From Spirochaetaceae bacterium (lineage in GTDB: Bacteria > Spirochaetota > Spirochaetia > Treponematales > Treponemataceae), in the NCBI GenBank assembly GCA_017618015.1, contig JAFZVC010000037.1, positions 1 to 64,000 on the forward strand: a DNA stretch of 64,000 nucleotides. Direction: 5' to 3'. Under the pieces are notes generated by a model. That model worked only from the letters and a program-made list of their open reading frames with translations, did no database searches and had not been told where the DNA came from. This document shows, piece by piece, positions 30,876-38,068 of this stretch. The position numbers and the translations under genes are program-made. The first letter of the stretch is position 1, and each line of letters begins with the position of its first letter.

Positions 30876-32984
30876 TTAAGCATCTGCGAGAAGAGCCTCT
30901 TTTTCGGCTTCAAGCTCGGCAAGCTGCTTCTTAAGCTTCTGTTCTGCTTCTGCCTTGCATTTCGGACATTCAAAATGCTCTCCGTTAAGGTATCCGTGAA
31001 TATGACATACGGAATATGTCGGAGAGATTGTGAAGAACGGAATCCTGTAGGTAGATGCAATCGTTCTTACCAAGTCGCGGCATGTCTGCCAGTCTTTCAC
31101 GGCCTCGCCCATGAACACATGGAACATCGTTCCACCGGTGTACTTGGTCTGAAGCGCTTCCTGATGATCAAGGGCTTCGAATACGTCTGCCGTATAGTCA
31201 ACCGGAAGCTGTGAGGAGTTCGTGTAGAACGGCTCGTCCGTGCCTGATGTTATAATATCAGGATACTGCTCTTTGTCGTGTCGCGCAAGTCTGTATGACG
31301 TACTTTCTGCAGGAGTTGCTTCCAAATTGAAAAGTTCGCCTGTAAGTTCCTGGTAGTCGGCAAGTCTGTTCCTCATGTGGGTAAGGACTTTTTCTGCAAA
31401 AGCCTTTCCTTCTGGGGTGCTTATGTCTTTTCCGATGAAGTTAAGACAGCATTCGTTCATACCGCAAAGACCAATCGTGTTGAAGTGGTTGTCGAGCTTT
31501 GAAAGATACCGTCTTGTGTACGGGAAAAGTCCGCCATCAAGCAGGCGCTGAATAACCTTTCTCTTTGTGCAGAGACTTTCTTTTGCAAGATCCATCAGGT
31601 AGTTCAGGCGTGCGAAGAACTGCTGCTCGTTCTTTGTAAGGTAGCCAATCTGTGGCAGGTTGATTGTAACAACACCGAGAGAGCCTGTGAACTCGTCTGC
31701 ACCGAAAAGACCACCGCCCCTTCTGCGGAGTTCGCGCTTGTCGAGCTGCAGACGGCAGCACATTGAGCGAACGTCGTTCGGGTTAAGATCTGAGTTAACG
31801 AAGTTCTGGAAGTTAGGTGTTCCGTACTGCGCTGTCATCTCAAAAAGAAGCTTTGCGTTCTCGTTGTCCCAGTCAAAGTTCTTTGTGATGTTGTATGTAG
31901 GGATAGGATAGGCGAATCCGCGTCCGGCAGCATCGCCTTCGATCATAAGCTGGATGAATACCCTGTTTATGATGTCCATTTCCTTCTGGCAGTCGCCGTA
32001 TGTGAAGTCCATTTCCTTTCCACCAACGATGGCAGGCTTTTCTTTAAGGTCGTCCGGGCATACCCAGTCGAGCGTGATGTTCGTGAAAGGAGCCTGTGAA
32101 CCCCAGCGGCTCGGTGTGTTTACGCCGAAAATAAAGCTCTGGATACACTGGCGCACTTCTTTTTCTGTAAGATTGTCTTTCTTGATGAAAGGCGCGAGGT
32201 ATGTGTCGAACGAGCTGAACGCCTGCGCTCCTGCCCATTCGTTCTGCATTATTCCCAAAAAGTTAACGATTTGGTTTACGAGCGTCGAAAGGTGTGTCGC
32301 AGGCGTAGACGTGATTTTGTCCGGCACGCCGCCCAGACCTTCTGCGATGAGCTGGCGGATAGACCAGCCGGCGCAGTAGCCTGAGAACATGGAGAGGTCA
32401 TGGATATGGAACGCTGCTGTTTTATGGGCTTCGGCTATTTCCTTGGAGTAGATGTTTCTAAGCCAGTAGTTCGCCGTAATCGTGCCGGAGTTATGAAGTA
32501 TAAGTCCTCCGAGCGAGAAGTTTACGTTAGCGTTCTCATTGACGCGCCAGTCGGACTGGTTCAGGTAGCCGTCCATCGTAGCATTGATGTCGAGCATAAG
32601 CTTCTTTGCGTCACGGATAGCCTCGTGCTTTGCCCTGTAAAGGATATATGCCTTTGCAACGGCAACCTCGTGGTTTTCGATGAGGACGGTTTCTACAATA
32701 TCCTGAATCTCTTCAATGGCAGGAATTGAATGTTCGTGTCTTCCTGCCATAAGGAGTCTCAGCCGCTCCTCAACCGCATCCGTAAGCATTTCTGCCTTGT
32801 CCGGGTTGTTGCGCTTTTCTACAGCTTCGATTGCTTTTCCGATGGCTGTAAAAATCTTGTTACGGTCATAATCACTTATTTCCCCCGACCGTTTTACTAC
32901 ATGCCTGATGAACATGGTCTGCGTGTCTTCTTTCTTGTTTCCCAGAAAGCTTCTCCATTCTGGAAAATCAGATTGCCCACTCAT
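30876..32984 (-). CDS. nrdD: Anaerobic (class III) ribonucleoside-triphosphate reductase, catalytic subunit lacking the glycyl-radical loop
   Basis: A 702-aa protein. An ATP-cone allosteric domain (FIRHVVKRSGEISDYDRNKI, about residues 25-120) precedes the barrel. Active-site segments include SGYCAGWSIRQL (C204) and RSMCCRLQLD (C409, C410), then GSLGVVTINLPQIGYL. Near the end CHIH (660-663) and CPKC (673-676) replace the usual four-Cys zinc site. In other NrdD proteins the RVxGY glycyl-radical loop follows directly; here the chain instead ends with a 26-residue charged helix. The loop is encoded by the next gene. The adjacent Cys pair fits thioredoxin-type reduction rather than formate (inference). 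It overlaps nrdR by one base (TAATG). Confidence 0.9.
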   Translation of the reverse strand: MSGQSDFPEWRSFLGNKKEDTQTMFIRHVVKRSGEISDYDRNKIFTAIGKAIEAVEKRNNPDKAEMLTDAVEERLRLLMAGRHEHSIPAIEEIQDIVETVLIENHEVAVAKAYILYRAKHEAIRDAKKLMLDINATMDGYLNQSDWRVNENANVNFSLGGLILHNSGTITANYWLRNIYSKEIAEAHKTAAFHIHDLSMFSGYCAGWSIRQLIAEGLGGVPDKITSTPATHLSTLVNQIVNFLGIMQNEWAGAQAFSSFDTYLAPFIKKDNLTEKEVRQCIQSFIFGVNTPSRWGSQAPFTNITLDWVCPDDLKEKPAIVGGKEMDFTYGDCQKEMDIINRVFIQLMIEGDAAGRGFAYPIPTYNITKNFDWDNENAKLLFEMTAQYGTPNFQNFVNSDLNPNDVRSMCCRLQLDKRELRRRGGGLFGADEFTGSLGVVTINLPQIGYLTKNEQQFFARLNYLMDLAKESLCTKRKVIQRLLDGGLFPYTRRYLSKLDNHFNTIGLCGMNECCLNFIGKDISTPEGKAFAEKVLTHMRNRLADYQELTGELFNLEATPAESTSYRLARHDKEQYPDIITSGTDEPFYTNSSQLPVDYTADVFEALDHQEALQTKYTGGTMFHVFMGEAVKDWQTCRDLVRTIASTYRIPFFTISPTYSVCHIHGYLNGEHFECPKCKAEAEQKLKKQLAELEAEKEALLADA

Positions 32985-33442
32985 TACTGCCCCCCCAGTT
33001 TATTTACTTCATTTATGAACTCATTTAAGTTTTCGAAATGACGGTATACAGAAGCGAAGCGTATGTATGCGACTTTATCAACAGTATGAAGTTTCTCCAG
33101 GACAAGGTTTCCCAATGCCTCCGTCGAAATTTCACGGCTGTCTTTGGCTTCCTTTATTGCCTCATCTTCAATTTCGCTGACAAGACTATCTATAGCGAAC
33201 GCTGATATAGGTCGTTTTTCAAGCGCCCTTTCTATACCTTTTTCCAGCTTTTGTCTGTCAAAAGGCTGCCTACGACCGTCTTTCTTTACGACCATAAAGG
33301 GTTTTTCCTCAATATGCTCGTAACTCGTAAAACGGTACCCGCAAGAAAGACATTCGCGTCTGCGGCGTATACTCTCTCCATTAGCCATCGTTCTTGACTC
33401 AAGAACTTTGTCTTCTAGACTGCCGCAATAAGGACAACGCAT
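32984..33442 (-). CDS. nrdR: Transcriptional repressor NrdR
   Basis: NrdR (152 aa) senses ATP/dATP and represses ribonucleotide reductase genes. It has the N-terminal zinc ribbon MRCPYCGSLEDKVLESR ... RRRECLSCGYRFTSYE (CxxC, CxxC) and an ATP-cone (VVKKDGRRQPFDRQKLEKGI, about residues 50-140). Length is standard. It is the first gene of the nrdR-nrdD unit and its promoter carries two NrdR boxes, so it is autoregulated. A GGGG stretch lies before the ATG. Confidence 0.97.
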   Translation of the reverse strand: MRCPYCGSLEDKVLESRTMANGESIRRRRECLSCGYRFTSYEHIEEKPFMVVKKDGRRQPFDRQKLEKGIERALEKRPISAFAIDSLVSEIEDEAIKEAKDSREISTEALGNLVLEKLHTVDKVAYIRFASVYRHFENLNEFINEVNKLGGQ

Positions 33443-33454
33443 GTATAACCCCGT

Positions 33455-33517
33455 TTCTTATATCTAGTGTCATATTCGTGATGATTTAATTCTACAACAC
33501 TATATGTATATGTGCAA
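33455..33517 (-). promoter_or_regulatory. Autoregulated nrdR-nrdD promoter with two NrdR boxes
   Basis: TTGCAC (33517-33512), 17 nt, TAGAAT (33494-33489) on the minus strand. One NrdR-type box (33497-33512) fills the spacer; its ACACTATAT half is perfect. The second (33455-33470) has the perfect half TATCTAGTGT downstream of the start site. Box starts are 42 bp apart. Confidence 0.75.
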
Positions 33518-33714
33518 GGGTAATTTTTTTTGGAAAAATTGTGATTTTTCTGTGGAAAAATGTGTTAAAACTATATTCAACAAACAGAAACAAAAAAAGC
33601 AAAAAAAAGTTGAAAAAATAAAAAAAATCATTAGTAGAGAAAAATAATAAATTAGAGGAATTAGACAAAAGAGTAACAAAGCGCATAAAACGGTTAATTT
33701 AGTGAAACCAAGTT
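33518..33714. other. AT-rich gap between nrdR and lnt
   Basis: About 200 nt dominated by A-runs on the plus strand, with no ORF, no convincing hairpin and no promoter beyond that of nrdR. It lies downstream of lnt and upstream of nrdR on the same strand. Confidence 0.5.
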
Positions 33715-35364
33715 TTAGAACGATGTTGGCTTAAGTTTTTTCCGTATGAAAAATGCGATGTATGTCAAGGCGACGAAGATTGCCGCCGTAATAGGCAGCC
33801 AGTCTCCGAGCATTGCGTAGACAGTCATTTCCCGCTCATATATCGGAATTGAAACTTGGCCTGAATCCCTTGCGAATAACGGCAGGCTCCACAATATGCG
33901 CCCGCTGGGGTCAACTACGGCTGTCATTCCGGAGTTCGTGCAGCGGACGAGCGTTGTCCTGTATTCTAGTGCCCTGTAAGAGGCGATGACAAAATGCTGA
34001 TATTCAGCGGAATCAGTCTTTGACCAGGAATCATTCGTCAAATTGATAAACACTTCGCTTCCTGCCTGGAAAAGCTTTTTGCAAACTTCTGGAAATGCAT
34101 CCTCAAAGCATATAGGCGCGGAAAACGAAACAGTTCCGCCGGCTTTTATCGGAATAGTGAATATTGTGTATCTGGTTCCTGGAATCCAGCCACTGGAAAA
34201 TCCCGCTATCTTCTGCATGAAATTACGCATCCACTCCCTGTCACTGTACGGAACGTACTCTGCGAACGGGACAAGCTGTATTTTGCTGTAGTAATCTGCT
34301 TCTGTTGCGTCAGGATTCAAAAGAACAGCTGAATTTGCGAACTGAAGTTTTTCTATACTAACGGTATACGGCGCTCCGAAAAGGAACGGAATACCAGTTT
34401 TCCGTATTTCAGGCAGAAGCGGCGATTTTTCAGGGAAAAACTCAAGAAGAGTATATGTATCTGGCAAAAGATAAGTAAGGATTGATTCGCTCCAAACGAC
34501 TAAGTCGGCTTTGTCTTTCGACTCTTTGGCGGCTTTCCGCGTAAGGTCTATTGCTATTTCTACGCTCTTCGAGTTGTCTGTTACCCAAGAGTCAACGTTA
34601 TGCTGTACAAGAATGGTGTCCATCGTTTTTACAGGGGTGCGTTCTTTGCCGACTTCGTAAAAACCATAGCATACGGAACAGCAGAAAAGGATTATACAAG
34701 CAGCCGCTGTATAAGCGTACGATCTTGCGTATGGAACGGCAAAAGCCCCTGTTCCGCGGGAATATCTTGCTAAAAGATAAATGCCTTCGCCGCAGACGGC
34801 AGAGAACATTGAGAAAAGGAAAGATATTCCCCATGTTCCCGTGAGCGATACAATCTGAGTAAGGAAATGCCACTTGTAAGCTGTCATTATAAGGGTGCCC
34901 CAAGGATAGGCGAGGAATCCTATTGACTTGAACCATTCGTGGAATGTCCACACGGACGTGAAGAGCAGAATCCGGAGTACGGACGCGAACGGCCTAAGTC
35001 CGGCAGCTTCTTTGAGTACATTCGCTTTTTTGTTCGAGAAAAAGAACGGAATATAAAGAATTTGCCCAAAGACAAAACCTGCGACGAAGTAGGCTGCGGC
35101 GGAGGCTCCAAGCGTGAATATCGCGTAGTCGCCGAAGTTTGCAAGCCAGAAGCTTGATAAAATGTGGACAAGCCCGAAAACTAACGAGACACGGAAACCT
35201 GCGGTTTTGAACGACTTTGCCTGAGACAGCGATATATAAAGGGGAACGAGCGAAATCAGTCCGGCAAACGGAAAGCCGAAAGAGAAAACTTCATTAGATA
35301 TTCCGGCAGCCAAAAGGAACGCCGAAAGCAGTGGATAAAAAAAAGCTTGTAAAAATCGAATCAT
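33715..35364 (-). CDS. lnt: Apolipoprotein N-acyltransferase
   Basis: Lnt (549 aa) adds the third acyl chain to lipoproteins in the inner membrane. The N-terminal 230 residues form about 6-8 membrane helices (FYPLLSAFLLAAGISNEVFS onwards). The nitrilase-type domain follows: VWSESILTYLLP (catalytic Glu), KIQLVPFAEYVPYSDREWMR (Lys region) and FSAPICFEDAFPEV (the catalytic Cys), then NLTNDSWSKTDSAEYQH. The start ATG at 35364 (MIRFLQAFF) is preferred; the open frame runs to 35541 but overlaps the divergent gene. TTGATT-N18-TATGAT lies 9 nt upstream and no Shine-Dalgarno is visible. Treponemes are rich in lipoproteins, which fits. Confidence 0.92.
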   Translation of the reverse strand: MIRFLQAFFYPLLSAFLLAAGISNEVFSFGFPFAGLISLVPLYISLSQAKSFKTAGFRVSLVFGLVHILSSFWLANFGDYAIFTLGASAAAYFVAGFVFGQILYIPFFFSNKKANVLKEAAGLRPFASVLRILLFTSVWTFHEWFKSIGFLAYPWGTLIMTAYKWHFLTQIVSLTGTWGISFLFSMFSAVCGEGIYLLARYSRGTGAFAVPYARSYAYTAAACIILFCCSVCYGFYEVGKERTPVKTMDTILVQHNVDSWVTDNSKSVEIAIDLTRKAAKESKDKADLVVWSESILTYLLPDTYTLLEFFPEKSPLLPEIRKTGIPFLFGAPYTVSIEKLQFANSAVLLNPDATEADYYSKIQLVPFAEYVPYSDREWMRNFMQKIAGFSSGWIPGTRYTIFTIPIKAGGTVSFSAPICFEDAFPEVCKKLFQAGSEVFINLTNDSWSKTDSAEYQHFVIASYRALEYRTTLVRCTNSGMTAVVDPSGRILWSLPLFARDSGQVSIPIYEREMTVYAMLGDWLPITAAIFVALTYIAFFIRKKLKPTSF

Positions 35365-35373
35365 TATATTATC

Positions 35374-35403
35374 ATCATAGTTGAATTTGTTACGAATAAT
35401 CAA
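35374..35403 (-). promoter_or_regulatory. Promoter of lnt, nearly leaderless
   Basis: On the minus strand TTGATT (35403-35398), 18 nt, TATGAT (35379-35374); the ATG at 35364 starts 9 nt later. Confidence 0.45.
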
Positions 35404-35441
35404 TGGCTTTATCATTTTAATCCGGGTGGGGAAAATTAAAA

Positions 35442-36620
35442 ATGGAACAATTGATAGACGCTCATCTGGCTGAGTATGAAACCCGTCCGGATATAATTCT
35501 GGAGGCACCGGGGCGTTTTCATCTTGTCGGTGATCATTCATGGTACTTTAAGGATAAAACCCTTTCCATGGCAGTCAATCTGCCTGTCCGCATCGCAATT
35601 TCTGTTCGCGATGACGGCTTAGTAAAATTCTATTTTCACCAGCTCAAAGAACGCAAAAAGGCGAACGTATCATCTATGAAATTCCGCAAGGAAGACAGAT
35701 GGGCGAACGCAATCAAGGCAATAATCTATTCGTACGAAGAATTCGGTTTACACTGCAAGGGCATGAACATAACGATATGGTCAGAAATCCTTCCGACCAC
35801 AGGATTCGGTATAACGACAGCCCTTAAGACCGTTTCTGCCGTAGCCATGAAGGAACTTTTCCACCCGGAATGTGATGATTCTAAGATTCTTAAAATAATC
35901 GAACTTGGTAACAGACAGTTCCTTGGTACAGGAAATTTCATAGCAGATATTTATACTGATTTATTCTCCAAGGAAGGGCACTGCGTTTTAACGGATCATG
36001 CAAAAAGCAGCTATTCGCTTGTTCCTTTCCCATTCGATGACTATGCCATTATTCTCACTGATGCTAGAGTTCCGCGTATCACCGTGTGGAACGAGGATTT
36101 GGTCCGGACTCCGGAGAATTTCCTTTTGCTTGCTGAATTAAAAGTAAGAAAAAACGGCCACTGGGTATATGAAGAATCTGAGATAGAGATAAATGATATC
36201 CTTTCCGGGGTTAACGAGGATACTCGTCGGCGGCTTTTGTGCATAATGAAAGAACATAAGAATGTTCTTGATGCTGCAGAAGGGCTTAACAGCGGTAATT
36301 TCCAGCTTTTCGCGCGGGCAATCAACAGGTCGCACGAGGCGATGAGGGATATGTTCAATATATCATGCCCGGAGATAGACTGGCTTGTTAAAAGAGTTTT
36401 GGAATTTGATCCAAGCTCATCTGCCAGAAATCCGACATCCTGCTCAAGAATAACAGGAAAAGGATTCGGACGCTGTTCATACTCAATTATAAAGAAAAGT
36501 GATGTGGAAACTTATGTACAGCGTCTTTCTGAATATGAAAGGATTTTCGGCTTCCATCCCGCTTATTACGAGGTGAAGCCTTGCGACGGAGTTCATGTGG
36601 TGGAGTCTTTCAGTAAATGA
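35442..36620 (+). CDS. Divergent galactokinase-like GHMP kinase
   Basis: A 392-aa GHMP-superfamily protein with galactokinase layout. At residues 22-33 APGRFHLVGDHSWY aligns with the galactokinase signature GRVNLIGEHTDY, but the sugar-contacting Glu and Asp are replaced (E to D, D to W). The ATP-binding motif P-xx-G-L-S-SSA appears as PTTGFGITTALKT. GTGNFIADIY stands where GGxMDQ with the catalytic Asp is expected. The C-terminal motif RITGKGFGRCSYSII matches RxTGAGFGGC. So the fold is clear but galactose specificity is doubtful; it may phosphorylate another sugar or have a regulatory role. GGGTGGGG lies upstream of the ATG. It overlaps surE by 4 nt. Confidence 0.75.
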   Translation: MEQLIDAHLAEYETRPDIILEAPGRFHLVGDHSWYFKDKTLSMAVNLPVRIAISVRDDGLVKFYFHQLKERKKANVSSMKFRKEDRWANAIKAIIYSYEEFGLHCKGMNITIWSEILPTTGFGITTALKTVSAVAMKELFHPECDDSKILKIIELGNRQFLGTGNFIADIYTDLFSKEGHCVLTDHAKSSYSLVPFPFDDYAIILTDARVPRITVWNEDLVRTPENFLLLAELKVRKNGHWVYEESEIEINDILSGVNEDTRRRLLCIMKEHKNVLDAAEGLNSGNFQLFARAINRSHEAMRDMFNISCPEIDWLVKRVLEFDPSSSARNPTSCSRITGKGFGRCSYSIIKKSDVETYVQRLSEYERIFGFHPAYYEVKPCDGVHVVESFSK

Positions 36621-37348
36621 AGCTGCTTATTACGAATGATGACGGAATTAACAGTGAGGGAATAAGTGTTCTGGCTTCTGTTCTTGTAGCCGCTGGACAT
36701 AAGGTTTATGTCGTTGCCCCGGATAAGAACAGGTCTGCTGTTTCTCACAGCTTTACGCTGAGGGATGCCGTAATAATAGGCAAACCTGTGGAGAAAGACG
36801 GAGTAACGTGGTATTCATGCTCCGGAACACCGTCGGACTGCGTTCATGTGGTACTTGCGGGGCTTTTGGGATTTTTGCCCGATGCTGTGCTTTCCGGCAT
36901 AAACAAAGGCGAGAATCTAGGAACCGACCTTGTTTTTTCCGGCACTGCCGCCGCTGCTCGTCATTCATCAATGGAAGATATTCCCGGAATTGCGGTCAGC
37001 CTTGGCTCTCCGAACGGCACATGGAACTTCCTTCCGCTCGCTGAATTTGTCCGGGATAACTTAGATATGCTTGTTTCTTTGTGTGGCAGAAACATATTCG
37101 TGAACGTAAATGCTCACGATACGGAGCCGTACAAAGGATGGCGGCAGACAGTGCCGGCAGAGCGAATTTACAATGACCGGATGGAGTTCTATAATGCTCC
37201 TGACGGCAATATATACGCTTTCAAAATATTTGGAAAGGTCGGTTCCGTTACGGTTGATGATGCCGATGCGGAGATTGTTAGGAAAGGTTTCGTCTCTGTG
37301 AGCAGAATTCACAGCCAGCCGCAGTTTGTTCCAGACGGAGAATTATAA
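36617..37348 (+). CDS. surE: 5'/3'-nucleotidase SurE
   Basis: SurE (243 aa) is a divalent-metal nucleotidase/exopolyphosphatase active on nucleoside monophosphates, linked to stationary-phase survival. The metal site is at the N-terminus: LLITNDDGINSEGISVLASV (Asp-Asp), followed by VVAPDKNRSAVSHSFTL and SGTPSDCVHV, then LSGINKGENLGTDLVFSGTA. Length is normal. It overlaps the upstream GHMP gene (ATGA) and directly abuts the TPR gene downstream, so the four genes from 35442 to 40086 form one unit. Confidence 0.95.
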   Translation: MKLLITNDDGINSEGISVLASVLVAAGHKVYVVAPDKNRSAVSHSFTLRDAVIIGKPVEKDGVTWYSCSGTPSDCVHVVLAGLLGFLPDAVLSGINKGENLGTDLVFSGTAAAARHSSMEDIPGIAVSLGSPNGTWNFLPLAEFVRDNLDMLVSLCGRNIFVNVNAHDTEPYKGWRQTVPAERIYNDRMEFYNAPDGNIYAFKIFGKVGSVTVDDADAEIVRKGFVSVSRIHSQPQFVPDGEL

Positions 37349-38068
37349 ATGACGGAGATTTTCAAAGAGGGCATACGTTTATATAACGCAAAGAATTATG
37401 AAGAAGCTCTTGATGCATTCCTCTCTCAGCCGGATTCAACGGAAAACCCGGCTCTTGAGGTTGCGTATTATGTCGGGCTTTCGTATGCACAACTAAATAA
37501 ATACGATGATGCGCTCCTTTATTTGGAGCAAGTCGTTACTGGTGGGGCTGACCCGAAGCGCGTCAATCAGTGCAGGCTCGCCCTTGCCGTCATTTACAGT
37601 AAGACAGAAAGAACTTCTCTTGCAGATTTTGAGCTGAAAAAGCTTCTTGAAAGCGGGTATCAAACTTCAGATGTTTATTCAGTTATGGCTTATGAAGCTT
37701 GGGTTCGTAAGGAAGAAGAAAACTCAGTGCAGTATTACGAGAAGGCTCTGGAAATTAACCCGGAAAGCTCAACCGCGCTTAACGGCCTTGGATATGTGCT
37801 TGCGTGCATGAACCGCGACCTTACGAAAGCTCTTTTCTGCTGCAAGCGCGCCGTCGATAAAAACCCGGATTCACCGGCGTTCCTTGATTCTCTCGGTTGG
37901 GTATATTATAAGCTGGGGCTTATGGCAGAAGCACGTTCGTTCGTTAAGCGCGCCTACGACAAAGCGCCGTCAAATCCAGAGATTTCAGAGCATTATACGA
38001 TCGTTTCGACCGAAACGCACGGTCCGGGCGGAAAAGAAAAAGCATCCTCACAGGGCGGTAAAAAATGA
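37349..38068 (+). CDS. TPR-repeat protein
   Basis: A 239-aa protein made of about six tetratricopeptide repeats (for example LYNAKNYEEALDAFLSQPDS at 10-29, YVGLSYAQLNKYDDALLYLE, and LGYVLACMNRDLTKALFCCK). No signal peptide is evident, so it is cytoplasmic or exported by another route. It ends in a basic, Gly/Lys-rich tail. It begins one base after surE and overlaps the next gene (which also starts with TPR units) by 4 nt. It probably mediates protein-protein contact, perhaps with its neighbour (inference). Confidence 0.8.
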   Translation: MTEIFKEGIRLYNAKNYEEALDAFLSQPDSTENPALEVAYYVGLSYAQLNKYDDALLYLEQVVTGGADPKRVNQCRLALAVIYSKTERTSLADFELKKLLESGYQTSDVYSVMAYEAWVRKEEENSVQYYEKALEINPESSTALNGLGYVLACMNRDLTKALFCCKRAVDKNPDSPAFLDSLGWVYYKLGLMAEARSFVKRAYDKAPSNPEISEHYTIVSTETHGPGGKEKASSQGGKK

